Assembly: GCA_963971575.1 (NCBI GenBank)
Contig: OZ020618.1
Coordinates: 6,326,501-6,390,500, forward strand
Reading direction: 5' to 3'
DNA from: Liopterus haemorrhoidalis
Lineage: Eukaryota; Arthropoda; Insecta; Coleoptera; Dytiscidae
Length of the DNA stretch: 64,000 bases
Position 1 is the first letter of the stretch; every line of letters begins with the position of its first letter. The notes under the pieces are model-generated. The model saw only the letters and a list, made by a program, of their open reading frames with translations. It was not told the DNA's origin and ran no database searches. Of the stretch, positions 11,532 through 22,728 are shown piece after piece. The position numbers and the translations under genes are program-made.

Positions 11532-12083
11532 ATGGATATTACTCGTGAAGGTTTTCATTGGATGATTTTTTACGATTTTAGTAAAGGCCTAACTCAACAA
11601 CAATACATAGATTCGCTTCGTTCAACTTTTGGTAATGAAGCACCATCAGAAAAGACTGTTTACAACTGGTTTGCAGAATTTCGTCGTTGTCGTGCGTCCG
11701 TCAGCGATGAATCTCGTGAAGGTCGAGCAAAATCGGTTGTGATTAAAAAAAAAAACATCGATGCTGTGCGCAAAATGATTGAAGAAGATCGGCATGTAAC
11801 TTACCGTGAGATAGAGGCATTCTTTGGCATATCGCAGACTGCAATACATTCGATTTTGCATGAACATTTTAGCTGTGAAAAAGATCTGTTCCCGATGGAT
11901 TTCGCATAATTTGTCCGAAGATCAAAAAAGGCTCGTGTTGATTGGTGTAAGGGAATGCTAAAAAAATTCAACCTATGCACTGCAAAATCCGTATACAACA
12001 TCGTTACAGGTGACGAAACTTGGATTTTTTCATATGAACCGGAAATTAAGGAACAATCCACTGTTTGGCTCTTCCAAGATAAA
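11532..12083 (+). pseudogene. Mariner transposase relic, left half of pair
   Basis: Paired helix-turn-helix region of a DD34D mariner transposase: YDFSKGLTQQQYIDSLRS, APSEKTVYNWFAEF, then DAVRKMI, RHVTYREIEAFFGIS and AIHSILHEH. A frameshift near 11877 ends the first frame. In another frame the sequence continues to the first catalytic block GDETWIFSYEPE and STVWLFQD, then stops being mariner. Catalytic blocks two and three are absent. Inactive. Confidence 0.88.
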
Positions 12084-12175
12084 CCTTTTACGTTACCTTT
12101 TAAGTTTACGGCTACCTTTTAAGTTTTTACAATATCTAAGAAAGAAAAAAATTTTTTTTTTTGGAACAATCTGTT

Positions 12176-12630
12176 TTATTGATTTTCGAAATATTCGCCT
12201 TTAAGATTTATACACTTTTGCATGCGTTCAAACCAATTCTCGAAACATTTTTGAGTTTCGGTCAAATTATGCGGAATCCATCGGGAAAAGATCTTTTTCA
12301 CAGCTAAATGTTCATGCAAAATCGAATGTATTGCAGTCTGCGATATGCCAAAGGATGCCTCTATCTCACGGTAAGTCACATGCTGATCCTCTTCCATCAT
12401 TTTGCGCACAGCATCGATATTTTTTGAATCACAACCGATTTTGGTCGTCCTTCACGAGATTCATCATTGACGGACGCACGACCACGACAAAATTCTGCCA
12501 ACCAATTGTAAACAGTCTTTTCTGATGGTGCTTCATTACCAAAAGTTGAACGAAGCGAATCTGTGCATTCTTGTTGAGTTAGGCCTTTACTAAAATCGTA
12601 AAAAATCATCCATATCCATTTTTTCACAAA
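12176..12630 (-). pseudogene. Mariner transposase relic, right half of pair
   Basis: Same transposase in opposite orientation. The N-terminal HTH region is followed, after a frameshift near 12400, by HVTYREIEASFGIS, LHEHLAVKKIFSRWIPHNL and then directly KCFENWFERMQKCINLKGEYF, the natural C-terminus. The whole catalytic core is deleted. About 20 codons after the start are also missing relative to the left half. Confidence 0.88.
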
Positions 12631-12791
12631 CTTGGCTTTTTTTAACGCTCACTGTCAACAAGTTACTTGGTCAATTTATAAGCTGCCACTGATTTCACAA
12701 TAACAAATATTAAATTTTACGAATATAGTAATAACATATGTCAATATTGCCATCTAGTGGTCGTTTGTAAAAACATACAATTTAACTCTCG

Positions 12792-13347
12792 TATGTAAAA
12801 ATGTATCAACAATATTTATTAAACGAGGTATTCTTACTGATTCATCGTCAATTGAATGCGATAATGATGAATGTATAATATATTATTTGAACATAGGACT
12901 GTTTCCCGCCACAAAAAGTTGAGAGAGTAAGAAACCACGAAAAACCAGGATTCAGTCTTGTTTGTTTTTGGTTAATAATCAATCTATTGCGTTCCATAAA
13001 TAACATTTTGTATTTTCACAACGAAAAATCGCATTGTTAGTTGAAATCCGGTATTTACGATAAATATACGATGTATATATAATAAATTGTATGTGATGTA
13101 CAAAAATGTTTCGTGAAAATACGTATTTCCTCTTTAATACGTGTTGTCAGCAGGATGAAAAGCTGTCTTTGACCATATTTCGTTTCAAGACATTTTGTTT
13201 GGGGTGAAAGTGACAAGAAAAGATTGATTAAAAGGCTACGCGGTGAAGTATCTTTTTCGGAATGTTAGTTTTATTTCAAAGATACTTTTATTCAATCAAA
13301 CCGCACATCGAAAGAACGAACACAAATGAACAATAAGTGTGAACATA
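12792..13347. other. Spacer
   Basis: AT-rich, no gene seen. Confidence 0.5.
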
Positions 13348-13798
13348 TCAACAAGCACAAACGAATATAAAAGAGGAACGTGGAAAACAAAATTTCAATA
13401 AAATTTCGAAAAGATCGTTTAGTTCAGTTTGAGTTATGAGATGTGGTTCGGCACTGCTTCGAAAGTCGTAATCCAGATCGGAAGAAGTCGATGGACTTAC
13501 TATATGCTCCTCTACAATTTCATCAAATAAATTTAGAAATTGTTCCCAATCAGAAGGTGATTTTGGAACTGGAATGTCAGTCCTATGTAATACTGGTTTC
13601 ATAACAGAAGGAATGTCAGGATATTCAATTTTATTTTTGTTTTTTCTTGAGAATCCAGAAATTTTTGTCATACAAACGTAACAGATTATAGAGTGATTTG
13701 TAGGTTCACGCCATATCATTGGTACGCTAAATGGCATAGTATTTTTCTTTACCTTGAACCACTGAACTAAATTTACATAGCGCAATATACAGTATATA

Positions 13799-15226
13799 CA
13801 GTGAATTTATTTTTTAATGCAACATGTACTATGTCATTACCATGGATACAGTTTTTGACAGCAATATAAATCGTGTTTATTTTCATTTGCAACATAGAAA
13901 AAACCATATTTACTAGCAAAATCAAAATATTAATTAGTGTGTATACTTTTGCTCATTGCTGATTTAAAAATTAATCAACATGTATACAGATGAAGAAAAA
14001 ATAATGATGGTAACTTGGTATAACTCCCAAATGAGTTTAAGAGGAGTTTCTGCTGTATTTAGTGCAACTTATCCAGATCGGCCAATACCAAATCCTTCTA
14101 CAATTTCAAGACTAGTTTAACTATAAATAAATTTCATCGTGAAGGATGTCTTAAGTCAAAACATAATAAAAAAAGAACAACATTCCACGTGCTGACAGAA
14201 GAGAAGCAGTTGGAAATATTATTACAAGTGGAAGAAAACAATCAAAATACTTTAATATCAATTGCACAAACCGTTGGTGTAAGTATTGGATCTGTTTTTA
14301 ACTTCTTAAAAAAAGAAAAGTTTCCATCATACAAATTTCAAAATCATCAAGAATTGTTAGAAAGGGACGCAGCAGTACGTATGAATTTTTGTTTTGAAAT
14401 GTTTGAAAAAATTAATTCCGACCCAACAATGCATCAAAGAATTTTATTTACTGACGAAGCATCGTTTACTCTAAATGGTGAAGTGCACAGACAAAATTTT
14501 AGGTACTGGAGTAGAGAAAATTTACATTTGTTTCATTCCTCCTGAACTCAAAGGCCGCAAGAATTAAATGTGTGGGCAGGGACAATAGGAACCAATATTA
14601 TAGGGCCTTTTTTATTGACGGTAACCTTAATGCCGCAAATTATCTAGCCCTTTTGCAAAACCAAATAGTACCTGCGTTGCGAAACCTGAATATTAATGGA
14701 CAAGTATTGTTTCAAGATTTTGGCGCACAAGTCCATTATTCTAGAATAGTTAAAGAATATTTATATAGAGCTTTCCCAAATAGCTGGATTGGAAGAGGAG
14801 GGTCGATGAATTGGCCAGCGAAATCTCCGGACTTGGCACCCAATGATTTTTTTTTATTGGGGATATTTAAAGGCCAAAGTATATAATGGAGAACTTAGGG
14901 ATGTTGCTGAACTGCAAGACAAAATTGTTCAAGCATCCAACAATATACTTCAAGAGCAATTGCTGAATCATTTTTATGATCGCTTAACATTTTGTATGCA
15001 AGTAAACGGAGAAACTTTTGATCATTTATTATAAGTTTTTATTAGTTATTTATTTATGTTTATTATTAATTTTTTTATTTGTATTTTCAATAAAATATTT
15101 TGATTTTGCTGGTAAATATGGTTTTTTCTATGTTGCAAATGAAAATGAACACGATTTATATTGCTGTCAAAAACTGTCTCCATGGTAATGACATAGTACA
15201 TGTTGCATTAAAAAATAAATTGACTG
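13799..15226 (+). mobile_element. Tc1/mariner DD41D transposon, copy 2
   Basis: A 1428-bp element between TA dinucleotides at 13797-13798 and 15227-15228. The terminal repeats begin CAGT(G/C)AATTTATTTTTT and run about 150 bp, longer than in copy 1 because the inner block CCATATTTAC is kept on both sides. It is inserted inside a gene relic of the unnamed family, which dates it later than that gene's arrival. Confidence 0.93.
13980..15034 (+). pseudogene. DD41D transposase relic, copy 2
   Basis: Starts at an ATG reading MYTDEEKIMMVTWYNSQ, probably the true family start. Damage: an 8-bp insertion after SRLV (stop and frameshift near 14117), a CGA-to-TGA stop at 14543-14545, one lost T near 14610 and one gained T near 14855. 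The first aspartate survives (LFTDEASF) and the third survives (PNDFFLLG). The second is gone, with FQDFGAQ in place of IQHDGAQ. The C-terminus (QVNGETFDHLL) is intact. Confidence 0.92.
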
Positions 15227-15398
15227 TATGTGGCGCCCAGGTTTTATCTTGGTCTCCAACATGGCAGCCAAAATAATTATAATAGACTTGTTTTACTATA
15301 TTTGATATGATTTTACGTTGTGTTTTTGTCGAAAATTGACCACCCACATAACAAAAATTGTCTGGCAAATTAATACAGCTACGATGGTATCCCTTCAT

Positions 15399-16138
15399 TG
15401 TAATTATATAACACTAAACTATTATACACTACTTTTCGCACTTGTATTCCAAACTTCGATTGAAATACTACAAGGTCACAAGTAAAACGAAAACAATAAC
15501 AAAATATCTCCCTACCTTACCCTATTCAACTATGCCCTCTGTTTGCAGTCACGAACGCCAAAATTCAAATAACTACGTTTAAATTTATTTCATAAATAAA
15601 TAAAAATTGTGACCTCATAAAAAAATTTTAAGTTCAGATTTAGATTCAGGGTATTCGAATTAACTAAAAATCATTGTTTTCATATATGTTAGTAGAACCT
15701 TATGGACCTGTGTAATTTATGAACTTTTACTAAATTGTATAAAATAATTACTCTAAGTTTAATGATCTTATAAATAATGTTGTTTTTGTTATTTGAAATG
15801 TAAACAACAAAGATTTAACTGTGCAAACTCATGCAAGAATCCAGTTGCAAAGTTACGCCTGAAATGTTGGCATGACAGCATTACACGGACGTCATGGTAG
15901 TTGCCTGCAACATGACAGGTTGGTGCACATATTAACTGCGTGAAATGTGGTTAGAACTAACTAATGGTTTTAATATTAACTGCCAACAAAACAAACAAAA
16001 ATACACTTCTCGTGATATTTAAGATATAAAACTAAATAAAAAATTAATTGGAGAATATACAAAATTGGGTAAATGTTTCGTATTGAAGAATAAAGGGGTT
16101 GATAACATCTTTTTGTGTACCAACGCATCTATACCGTC
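15399..16138. other. Spacer
   Basis: AT-rich with nothing recognised. Confidence 0.5.
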
Positions 16139-17117
16139 CAGTAGCGGCTGGTGGATAAAATATTTGGGGGGACGATTTTTGATCTATATATTGCAGTGTC
16201 CAGTCTACGGCCTTCGGACCGAAACTGGCCCAACAATAAGTTTCAAACGGCTTGCATGAAATTTCTACTCCTTGATTTTTTAGAAACACCCCCTCCCCTT
16301 CATCAAAAGATTTTTAGAATTTCTCCACTCCCCCTGTCTGTAATTGATTTTCAGAATTACTTCCCCACTTTCTAAAATGATTTTCAGAATTTCGCCCACC
16401 CGTTCTCTGTGATTTTTAAATATGTGGCCTTTAATCTAACTCAATCTGGCATGTTAAACATATTTAGAATTCCTATACACAATTTATTAAGGTAGAAGGA
16501 ACACCATTTATCTCAAAAACGCGATGTGTAAGTTGGTAAAAAAATTTAAGACCAAAGTTGACCATAATGACATTAAAAATGATTAAAAATATTTCGTTTT
16601 CAAATTTTACTTCCAAGTACGAAAGTGAATAATTTTTTATTATATATATTTTTTTATTAAGCTCCGAGCTACAGATAGCTCAATCATCGGTCATTAAAAA
16701 AATTGTAGCTTTTGGTGCCCCATTCTAAATTATTACCATTGTTTTTTACTGACTCTCTATTAATGTTCTATTTACATTTTTGTTCGATTGTGAAATATTC
16801 AATTTTGGCCAATGAGGACCTATATTTTTTATTAATAATATAGTTTCATAGTTAAGCATGTTAGTTTTAATATAACGCACTGTATTCAGTTTCACGTCTG
16901 AGTAAAATCAAATCAAACGAACGCTAAGCTAAGGCCGCCAGCCTAAATTTCATACATTCACACTAACAACTCGCCGCTGTTGTCCATTCCAGTTCATTTT
17001 TATTACTTGCGTAGATAAATTCATTAGAAATGGAATGTGGCAACACTATAGCGGGACACTAACGTGTAGTGTCCTCCTGAGCATTGTTTCCTAGATCTAA
17101 ATTTTTAAAATCAGGCA

Positions 17118-17194
<77 letters not shown>

Positions 17195-17352
17195 AAAATA
17201 GAATTAGAAATAATAAAAATAAATATACGCAGATATATTTAGCTAGTTTAATGCAATTTTAAATTATAAATAAGATTTTAAATTCAGTTTTCCTTATTAA
17301 TTTTTTTTTAGGAGGACACTGTCCCGATGTCTCCCTGTATCAGCCGCCACTG
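16139..17352. mobile_element. Non-autonomous hAT, 1214 bp
   Basis: Ends are CAGTAGCGGCTGGTGG and CAGCCGCCACTG, with a perfect 8-bp duplication ATACCGTC on both sides (16131-16138, 17353-17360). It contains no transposase. A GTGTCCTCC/GGAGGACAC inverted pair and a (TA)n tract lie inside. Confidence 0.92.
17120..17189. repeat. (TA)n microsatellite
   Basis: About 35 uninterrupted TA units inside the hAT, followed by a short A-run. Confidence 0.95.
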
Positions 17353-17616
17353 ATACCGTCTTCCAACAATCCCCATCGTTTCCGCATGATTTCCTTTTAA
17401 TAAAAGTATACTAACAAAGATCAAACAGTACTGAACCAAATCTTATTAGTGCTCCCTTCTGTATCAAATACCAATTAAGCTGTGTTTCATGTACACAAAT
17501 CAAATTGAAGTCCTATTATTCAATAATAATTAAAATTATTAATCAAATACTGTATTTGCATGCGTATAATTTAACTAAACACAACTGAATTATGGACATT
17601 TAAACTTAGGATAGAC

Positions 17617-17690
17617 CAGGGATCGCCATCATATGGCTCGCGAGCTAGATCTCTTTAGGTAATCAAATATGATTCTTTTGATTGCTTATC
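17617..17690 (+). mobile_element. hAT-like left end
   Basis: CAGGGATCGCCATCATATGG followed by CTCGCGAGC resembles common hAT-MITE termini (CAGGGGTCGGCAACC type). No partner end found. The rest of 17353-17742 is spacer. Confidence 0.35.
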
Positions 17691-17742
17691 GACATAGCAA
17701 AATTTACAAATTTTTCGCAAAGTAACTCAATCTAAATGATGA

Positions 17743-18224
17743 CAGTAGGTAAACAGGGGGGTTTTTTGGATCATTACCTACGAAACCCTGAAAAAGCAGC
17801 AAATTCACATTGCGCACCCGGAAGTCGTTAACGGGTTGGAGTCCCGCCCCTCCCCCCACTCCTGGGCCCTGGTCTCGCCCCTTTGGGTGGTGGCATGCCC
17901 TTGGCCCCGTCCCTCAGACAGGTTGAACAGGTCGAACAGACAGGTTGAACAGGTCGAACAGGTCGAACAAACAGGTTGAACAGATAGGCAGATCGAACAG
18001 ACAGGTTGAACAGGTTGAACAGGTCGAACAGACAGGTTGAACAGATAGGTTGAACAGGTCTGTTCGAGAGGAATGCCAGCACCCAAAGGGGCGGGACCAG
18101 TGTCCAGGAGTGGGGGAGGGGCGGGGCCTCAACCCGATAACGACTTCCGGTTGCACAATGTGAATTTGCTGCTTTCTCAGGGTTTCGTAGGTAATGAGCC
18201 GAAACCCCCCCTGTTAACCTACTG
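17743..18224. mobile_element. GC-rich foldback element with minisatellite core
   Basis: The arms are about 170 bp, inverted and around 90% alike. They begin CAGTAGGT and contain TCATTACCTACGAAACCCTG, AGCAGCAAATTCACATTG and a GC-rich block (CCCGCCCCTCCCCC...). The centre is a 10-bp-type minisatellite. The arms share the AGGGTTTCGTAGGTA module seen elsewhere in the window. Open frames here are translations of the minisatellite, not genes. Confidence 0.8.
17918..18066. repeat. ACAGGT(C/T)GAA minisatellite
   Basis: About 14 irregular tandem units of ACAGGTCGAA or ACAGGTTGAA with ACAG and GATAG insertions, in the loop of the foldback element. Confidence 0.9.
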
Positions 18225-18433
18225 ATGATTATGTAGTTATTTGTGTACCATGTCCAAAAAGTAGATATTTTTGGCAAGGTGCTCATTATATTGTTTAAGT
18301 GACCAAAAGTAATTTTTATTATAAAAATTAAATTTATTTATTTACATTGGTTAATTTAAGGTTATTGAATAATTATTATAATTATAATTGTCAGTTGTTC
18401 CCCTGTAATCATGGAGATCTTGTAACTTTAGAA

Positions 18434-19509
18434 ATGAATAAAATCGAATATCGTGCATTGATTAGATACTTGTTTTTGAAAAAGAAAACGAACGATGAGA
18501 TTGTACACGGAATTGAACGATGTTTATGGGCACCTTCGATATCAACAATTCAATATTGGACAGCTGAATTTAAAGGCGGTCGTAAGACCATTTCTGATGA
18601 TGAGCTTCCAGGCCGTCCAAAAGAAATCACAACACCAGAATTGGTCGATAAAATCCATGGAATGATAATCAACGATCGACGAGTGACTGAAGCGCGAGAT
18701 AGCTGAAGCTACGGGCATCTCAACCGAATGGGGGCTCAACATTTTGTATTAATATTTGGAAATGAGGAAGTTCTCTGCCAGATGGGTGCCGCATTTGCTC
18801 TCAGTTGACAATAATCGCGATCGTCTGACCATTTCGAAGGAATGCTTAGCGATATTATAAGGACCTTTGGGTCGTTTCGTAACCGTGAACGAAACATGGA
18901 TCCATCACAACACACCAGAGACCAAGAAACAGTCGAAACAGTGGACTGCTCCTAGCGAATCGAAGCCGAAGAAAGCCAAGGTAGGTCTGTCGAACAAAGT
19001 CATGGCCACAGTTTTTTGGGATGCGAATGGTCTCATTCACATCGACTACTTGGAAAAGGGCAAAACGATCACGGGCGTGTATTATGTAGAGCTGTTGGAC
19101 TGATTTGAAGCGAAAGCGGACGATTTGGCGAAGAAAAAAGTGCTGTTCCACCAGGAAAACGCACCAATCCACAAGAGCGCAGTCGCAATGACTAAATTCC
19201 ATGAATTGCGCTACGAATTGGTTTCTTATCGACCATATTCACCAGATTTTCCATCCTGCGACTATTATTTATTTCCAAACTTAAAGAAATGGCTCGGTGG
19301 TAAGAGATTTGGGTCCAATGAGGAGGACATCACTGAAACAGAGGCCTATTTTGAAAGCTTCAAGAACTCGTATTATTCGGAGGGCATCGAAAAATTGCAG
19401 AATCGTTTGACGAAGTGTATAGTTCTAAAAGGAGACTATGTTGAGAAATTGAGTTTTGCCGAAAAAGTTGTTTTCTTCCATAGGCTGATTTCTTTTCAAC
19501 GGCCCCTCG
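18434..19509 (+). pseudogene. Mariner transposase relic (irritans/Hsmar2-like)
   Basis: DD34D mariner. Blocks in order are YRALIRYLFLKKKT, GRPKEITTPELVDKI, RKFSARWVPHLLS, FVTVNETWIHH, PKKAKVGLSNKVMATVFWD, YLEKGKTITGVYYVELLD, VLFHQENAPIHKS, YSPDFPSCDYYLF, KKWLGGKRF and LKGDYVEK. The first catalytic Asp is Asn (NETWI for DETWI) and the second is Glu (QEN for QDN); the third remains. Frameshifts occur near 18700 and in-frame stops at about 18758 and 19100. The natural stop is lost, so the last frame runs through the 3' end. The right terminus ends ..CCCCTCG at 19509 before TA; no left end was found. Confidence 0.9.
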
Positions 19510-20055
19510 TATATTCAATACTTTCTTTAATTGTGTATTTCAAAAATGTAATACAAATTAAAATGAATAATTTTACAGTCAGCTTAGATCATTAAATTAA
19601 AAGTGTTCTCATTCGTTCTGAAATTCAATAGGATTTACAGTGAAACAAGTTCGCAGGAGCAGGTGTTTTTCACGAAGCATCGAATTCTGTTGATTGCTCG
19701 CATTGTTAGGTCTTTACAACTGATAAATTACTAGATGAAAGAAAATGTGATAATGACTGGAATTAGGAAAGAGGAAGACAGAATTAAATCCGAATATAAT
19801 CTTTTTTTAGAAATAAAGGGAGTGGTCAGAATAATACGCATACTAACACAATTAATTAAAGGGGCTAAATTAAAGATGGTGTCATGTGTTAAAAAAAAAT
19901 AAATAAAATAAATGTGGTAGTATAAATTAGACATACAAATGCGTTAAGATATAACCCCTACATATTTGAAATAAAATTGGTAAAATCAAAATTTGCAGCG
20001 AATTTTTATCTATCTAATAAGACCTAGATTTTTTTTTTTTTGTAAAAATTTTCGC
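19510..20055. other. Spacer
   Basis: AT-rich, no gene seen. Confidence 0.5.
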
Positions 20056-20794
20056 TTAAGAGGGGGGGTAGGTCGTCTGATAACCACATTTTAAGCATAT
20101 TTTTGTGAATTTTTGCAAATCTATGGTTAAATTTATTCATTTTCAAACTAAGTACATATATAAAGTATGTTTTGAAGATACAAAAAAAATTTGAAGGCAA
20201 AATATGGCGAAATGAGCCAGCTGTGGCAAATCTTCTCAGACTCCGGGAAAAAAATTAGATTTTGCGGTGACCAGCATAACTCGTCACTGGATCATCTGAA
20301 ATCAAAAATCCAAGAAGATTTAGTTAGTTTATGAGTTTGCCGAGGTAATGACGTTGAGTTTTTATTTTTAAAATGATTTTTCAGTTTTTAGCGTTACTTA
20401 GAAGACGAAAAAAAATAATTTCCCCTAAAAAAAACCTAAAAATGAGTATATTTGTGATTGTTAAATAAAAAAAAAAACATGAAAAAAAAATATCTCAACG
20501 TCGTTACCTCGGCAAACTCATAAACTAACAAAATCTTTTTGGATTTTTGATTTCAGATGATCCAGTGACGAGTTATGCTGGTCACCGCAAAATCTAATTT
20601 TTTTGCCGGAGTCTGAGAAGATTTGCCACAGCTGGCTCATTTCGCCATATTTTGCCTTCAAAATTTTTTTGTATCTTCTTCAAAACATACTTTATATATG
20701 TACTTAGTTTGAAAATGAATAAATTGAACCAGATTTGAAAAAAAATCACAAAAATATGCTTAAAATGTGGTTATCAGACCCCCCCCCCTTAATA
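20056..20794. repeat. 740-bp palindrome (foldback element)
   Basis: Two arms of about 320 bp, inverted and over 90% alike, around a loop of roughly 100 bp near 20370-20480. The arms start with a G-run (TTAAGAGGGGGGG) and end with a C-run (CCCCCCCCCTTAA), next to GGTTATCAGAC and its complement. No coding frame. If transcribed as intronic RNA it would fold into a long hairpin. Confidence 0.9.
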
Positions 20795-20869
20795 AGTTAA
20801 TAATAGATATATTATGTTTCATTTTGTAAGCCGTAAGCAGATGATTTTAGGGAATTTTTTGGTGTAAAC

Positions 20870-21885
20870 TAGAGGTGGGAAATGCGAATCTTTTTAAAGA
20901 TTCGTTCAGTATTCAGTACTCTCTAAAAAGATTCGTTCTTTTGGAACGAATCGTTGGCGTACAACAAATCTAGTGTTTACTGCATACGTCACGCTATACT
21001 TGGCTTTGTTATTGCATAATTTTATACTGGGAGCTGAGAACAGTATACCTACATACTTCTGTAGTTCTCGTGCGTTCGTTGCTCTTAGTGGGGGAATTCA
21101 AAATACTAAAATACTCTATTTAAAACTAGTTATTTTTATCAAAATTATTATTTATCAATTTTAATTTTAATTAATTTGTCAACCTCTGGAAAACAAAAAA
21201 ATGAAATATATTTAAGATAATTAACTATTTTGTATAATTATTTAAAAAATATATTTATATTTTAATAAATTTGTTATTATATAAATCATTATTAATTGTT
21301 GTTATTGTTGTATTTTTAACTTGTCCGAACACCGTTTGCGAAGCTGTGACTGTGTCAAAAAGCATAGCTCGCACAATTCACATATTCTGAACTCAGATGT
21401 GAGAGCCAAGCTTCGAGTTACTAGCTTGCGTATCAAAGCATTGATGCATCGTCCGAGAACGATAGACAGTCGCTAGTAGTTCGCGAACGGTGAACGTATC
21501 AGTACATCTAGTACGTGTACGACTTACGTACTTACGTACACGTATCGTATACACATTGTACTGCGCTGTTTCTCGAGTCTGCCGTTCAGATTTCGCTCGT
21601 GCCATGTTCTAAGTTCGCCCATCCAGACTGAGCGTACATACCAAACTATAGACATAGATGTACGTGTATTCCACACTACACACTACACAGCCACCAGCCT
21701 GAGCTCTGTGCTCGAACCTCGTTCCGTTCCGTTCCATATCGAGTCACACACGCCACTCGCTAGCATTGGTCCGTGAGTTCACGTACTGAAGATTCGTTCG
21801 CTGCTTGTTAAAAGATTCAGTCGTATCAATTCAGTGCAACGATTCGTTCTTTTGGAACGAATCGTTCGAGTACGACACATCTCTA
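20870..21885. mobile_element. Non-autonomous hAT with TAGAGGTGGG ends
   Basis: Ends are TAGAGGTGGGA and CACATCTCTA, and subterminal GATTCGTTCTTTTGGAACGA occurs near both ends. Flanks are GTGTAAAC and ATGTGAAC, 6 of 8 identical. The interior is rich in ACGTAC-type runs and has no transposase. Confidence 0.75.
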
Positions 21886-22039
21886 ATGTGAACCAATACT
21901 ATGATAATATTGTAAATGTATTCTAAATATACAACATAAAAAATAACCTTTCCCTGCTAGTTACCTATTATATATATAGTAAGTTGTCATGGGAGGAATA
22001 TCAAATGTGTCCAATATTACAAAAGTACTTGTAAGGTTA

Positions 22040-22085
22040 CTGGGAGGGATGTTTCCTCTTTAAAACCCCTAACGTTACGCTACTG
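22040..22085 (-). mobile_element. hAT-like terminus
   Basis: Reading minus from 22085 the sequence begins CAGTAGCGTAACGTTAGGGG, a common hAT end form. Partner not found. The rest of 21886-22728 is AT-rich spacer. Confidence 0.4.
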
Positions 22086-22728
22086 ACTCTAAACACTACC
22101 TGAATCAAACCTGTTCAATACTTAATCAATTTAAGTAATTTTAAAATTTAAATTAGTTTCAAACAAAAATTTACTCTATTTAAAAGTTCTGATAGAATCC
22201 ATAGATACATTTAAAAATCCAATTACCATGTCAAATATAATAGAATTTTATAAGACTTAACGTAAAGACCTTAAAACTTTAGAAATATGTAAATTGATTT
22301 TCAAAACTCCAAAACTAAAGCTATCTTCTTGGAAAATTTTTGAAAAATCAGTTGATGTCACGAAACTACAAATTGTAGTCAAGTATAAAATTTCCCAAAA
22401 TTCAGGGTTTCACAAAAATAATTTTAGATAACAATAAATAAACTTGAAATATGTAAAACAATTTAATGTGTTATTTTCCATTAAAAAAATACTTAATAAT
22501 TCATTGTTTGTTTTTAATTTTCAATTACATTTAAAACAGCAGGTATTATCAATGGAGTTAGCATTAATTAAATTTCTGTAAAAATTAATTATAAAAATTT
22601 AATTTTGCACACGTCAAAAATATTTTTAATTTATTTAATGAAATTTTAAGTAGATATAAAGTATAATGGTCACAGAACCGGAAGAATAAAAACATTTTTG
22701 TGGAATGAGAATTTTTACAGATTTTAGA

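Larger units (their letters stand above)
11342..12791. mobile_element. Head-to-head mariner pair (palindromic)
   Basis: Flanked by TA (11340-11341, 12792-12793). Both outer ends are the same mariner 5' end: CGAG(G/A)GTTA, then TTTTTACAAACGACCACTAG and ATGG(T/C)AATATT. Each half reads inward with the same transposase N-terminus, so the centre (~12084-12170) is where two truncated copies meet. A normal mariner would have a 3' end here. Consistent with aberrant transposition or nested insertion with deletion. Confidence 0.85.
13348..15398 (-). pseudogene. Unnamed multicopy family, relic B (N-terminal part, split)
   Basis: N-terminal half of the same family as 46012-46734, split by a DD41D transposon. 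The first piece (15398 down to 15229) starts at an ATG and reads MKGYHRSCI, PDNFCYVGGQFSTKTQR and FGCHVGDQDKTWAPH. The second (13797 down to 13348) reads YVNLVQWFK, MPFSVPMIWREPTNHS, CYVCM, YPDIPSVMKPV and EPHLITQTELNDL, then loses similarity. The pieces meet at the transposon's TA with one base out of frame. The family shows Cys-x2-Cys pairs; here CYVG replaces the first pair's second Cys, hinting at a lost zinc site. Function unknown. Confidence 0.7.

Noticed and set aside
17805..18286. Cys/Pro/Val-rich open frames in three minus-strand frames
   Set aside because: They read through the ACAGGTYGAA minisatellite and GC-rich arms; three frames are open together, typical of repeats.
21393..21605. 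Arg/Thr-rich 70-codon minus frame
   Set aside because: It lies inside a non-autonomous hAT rich in ACGTAC runs and shows no motif.
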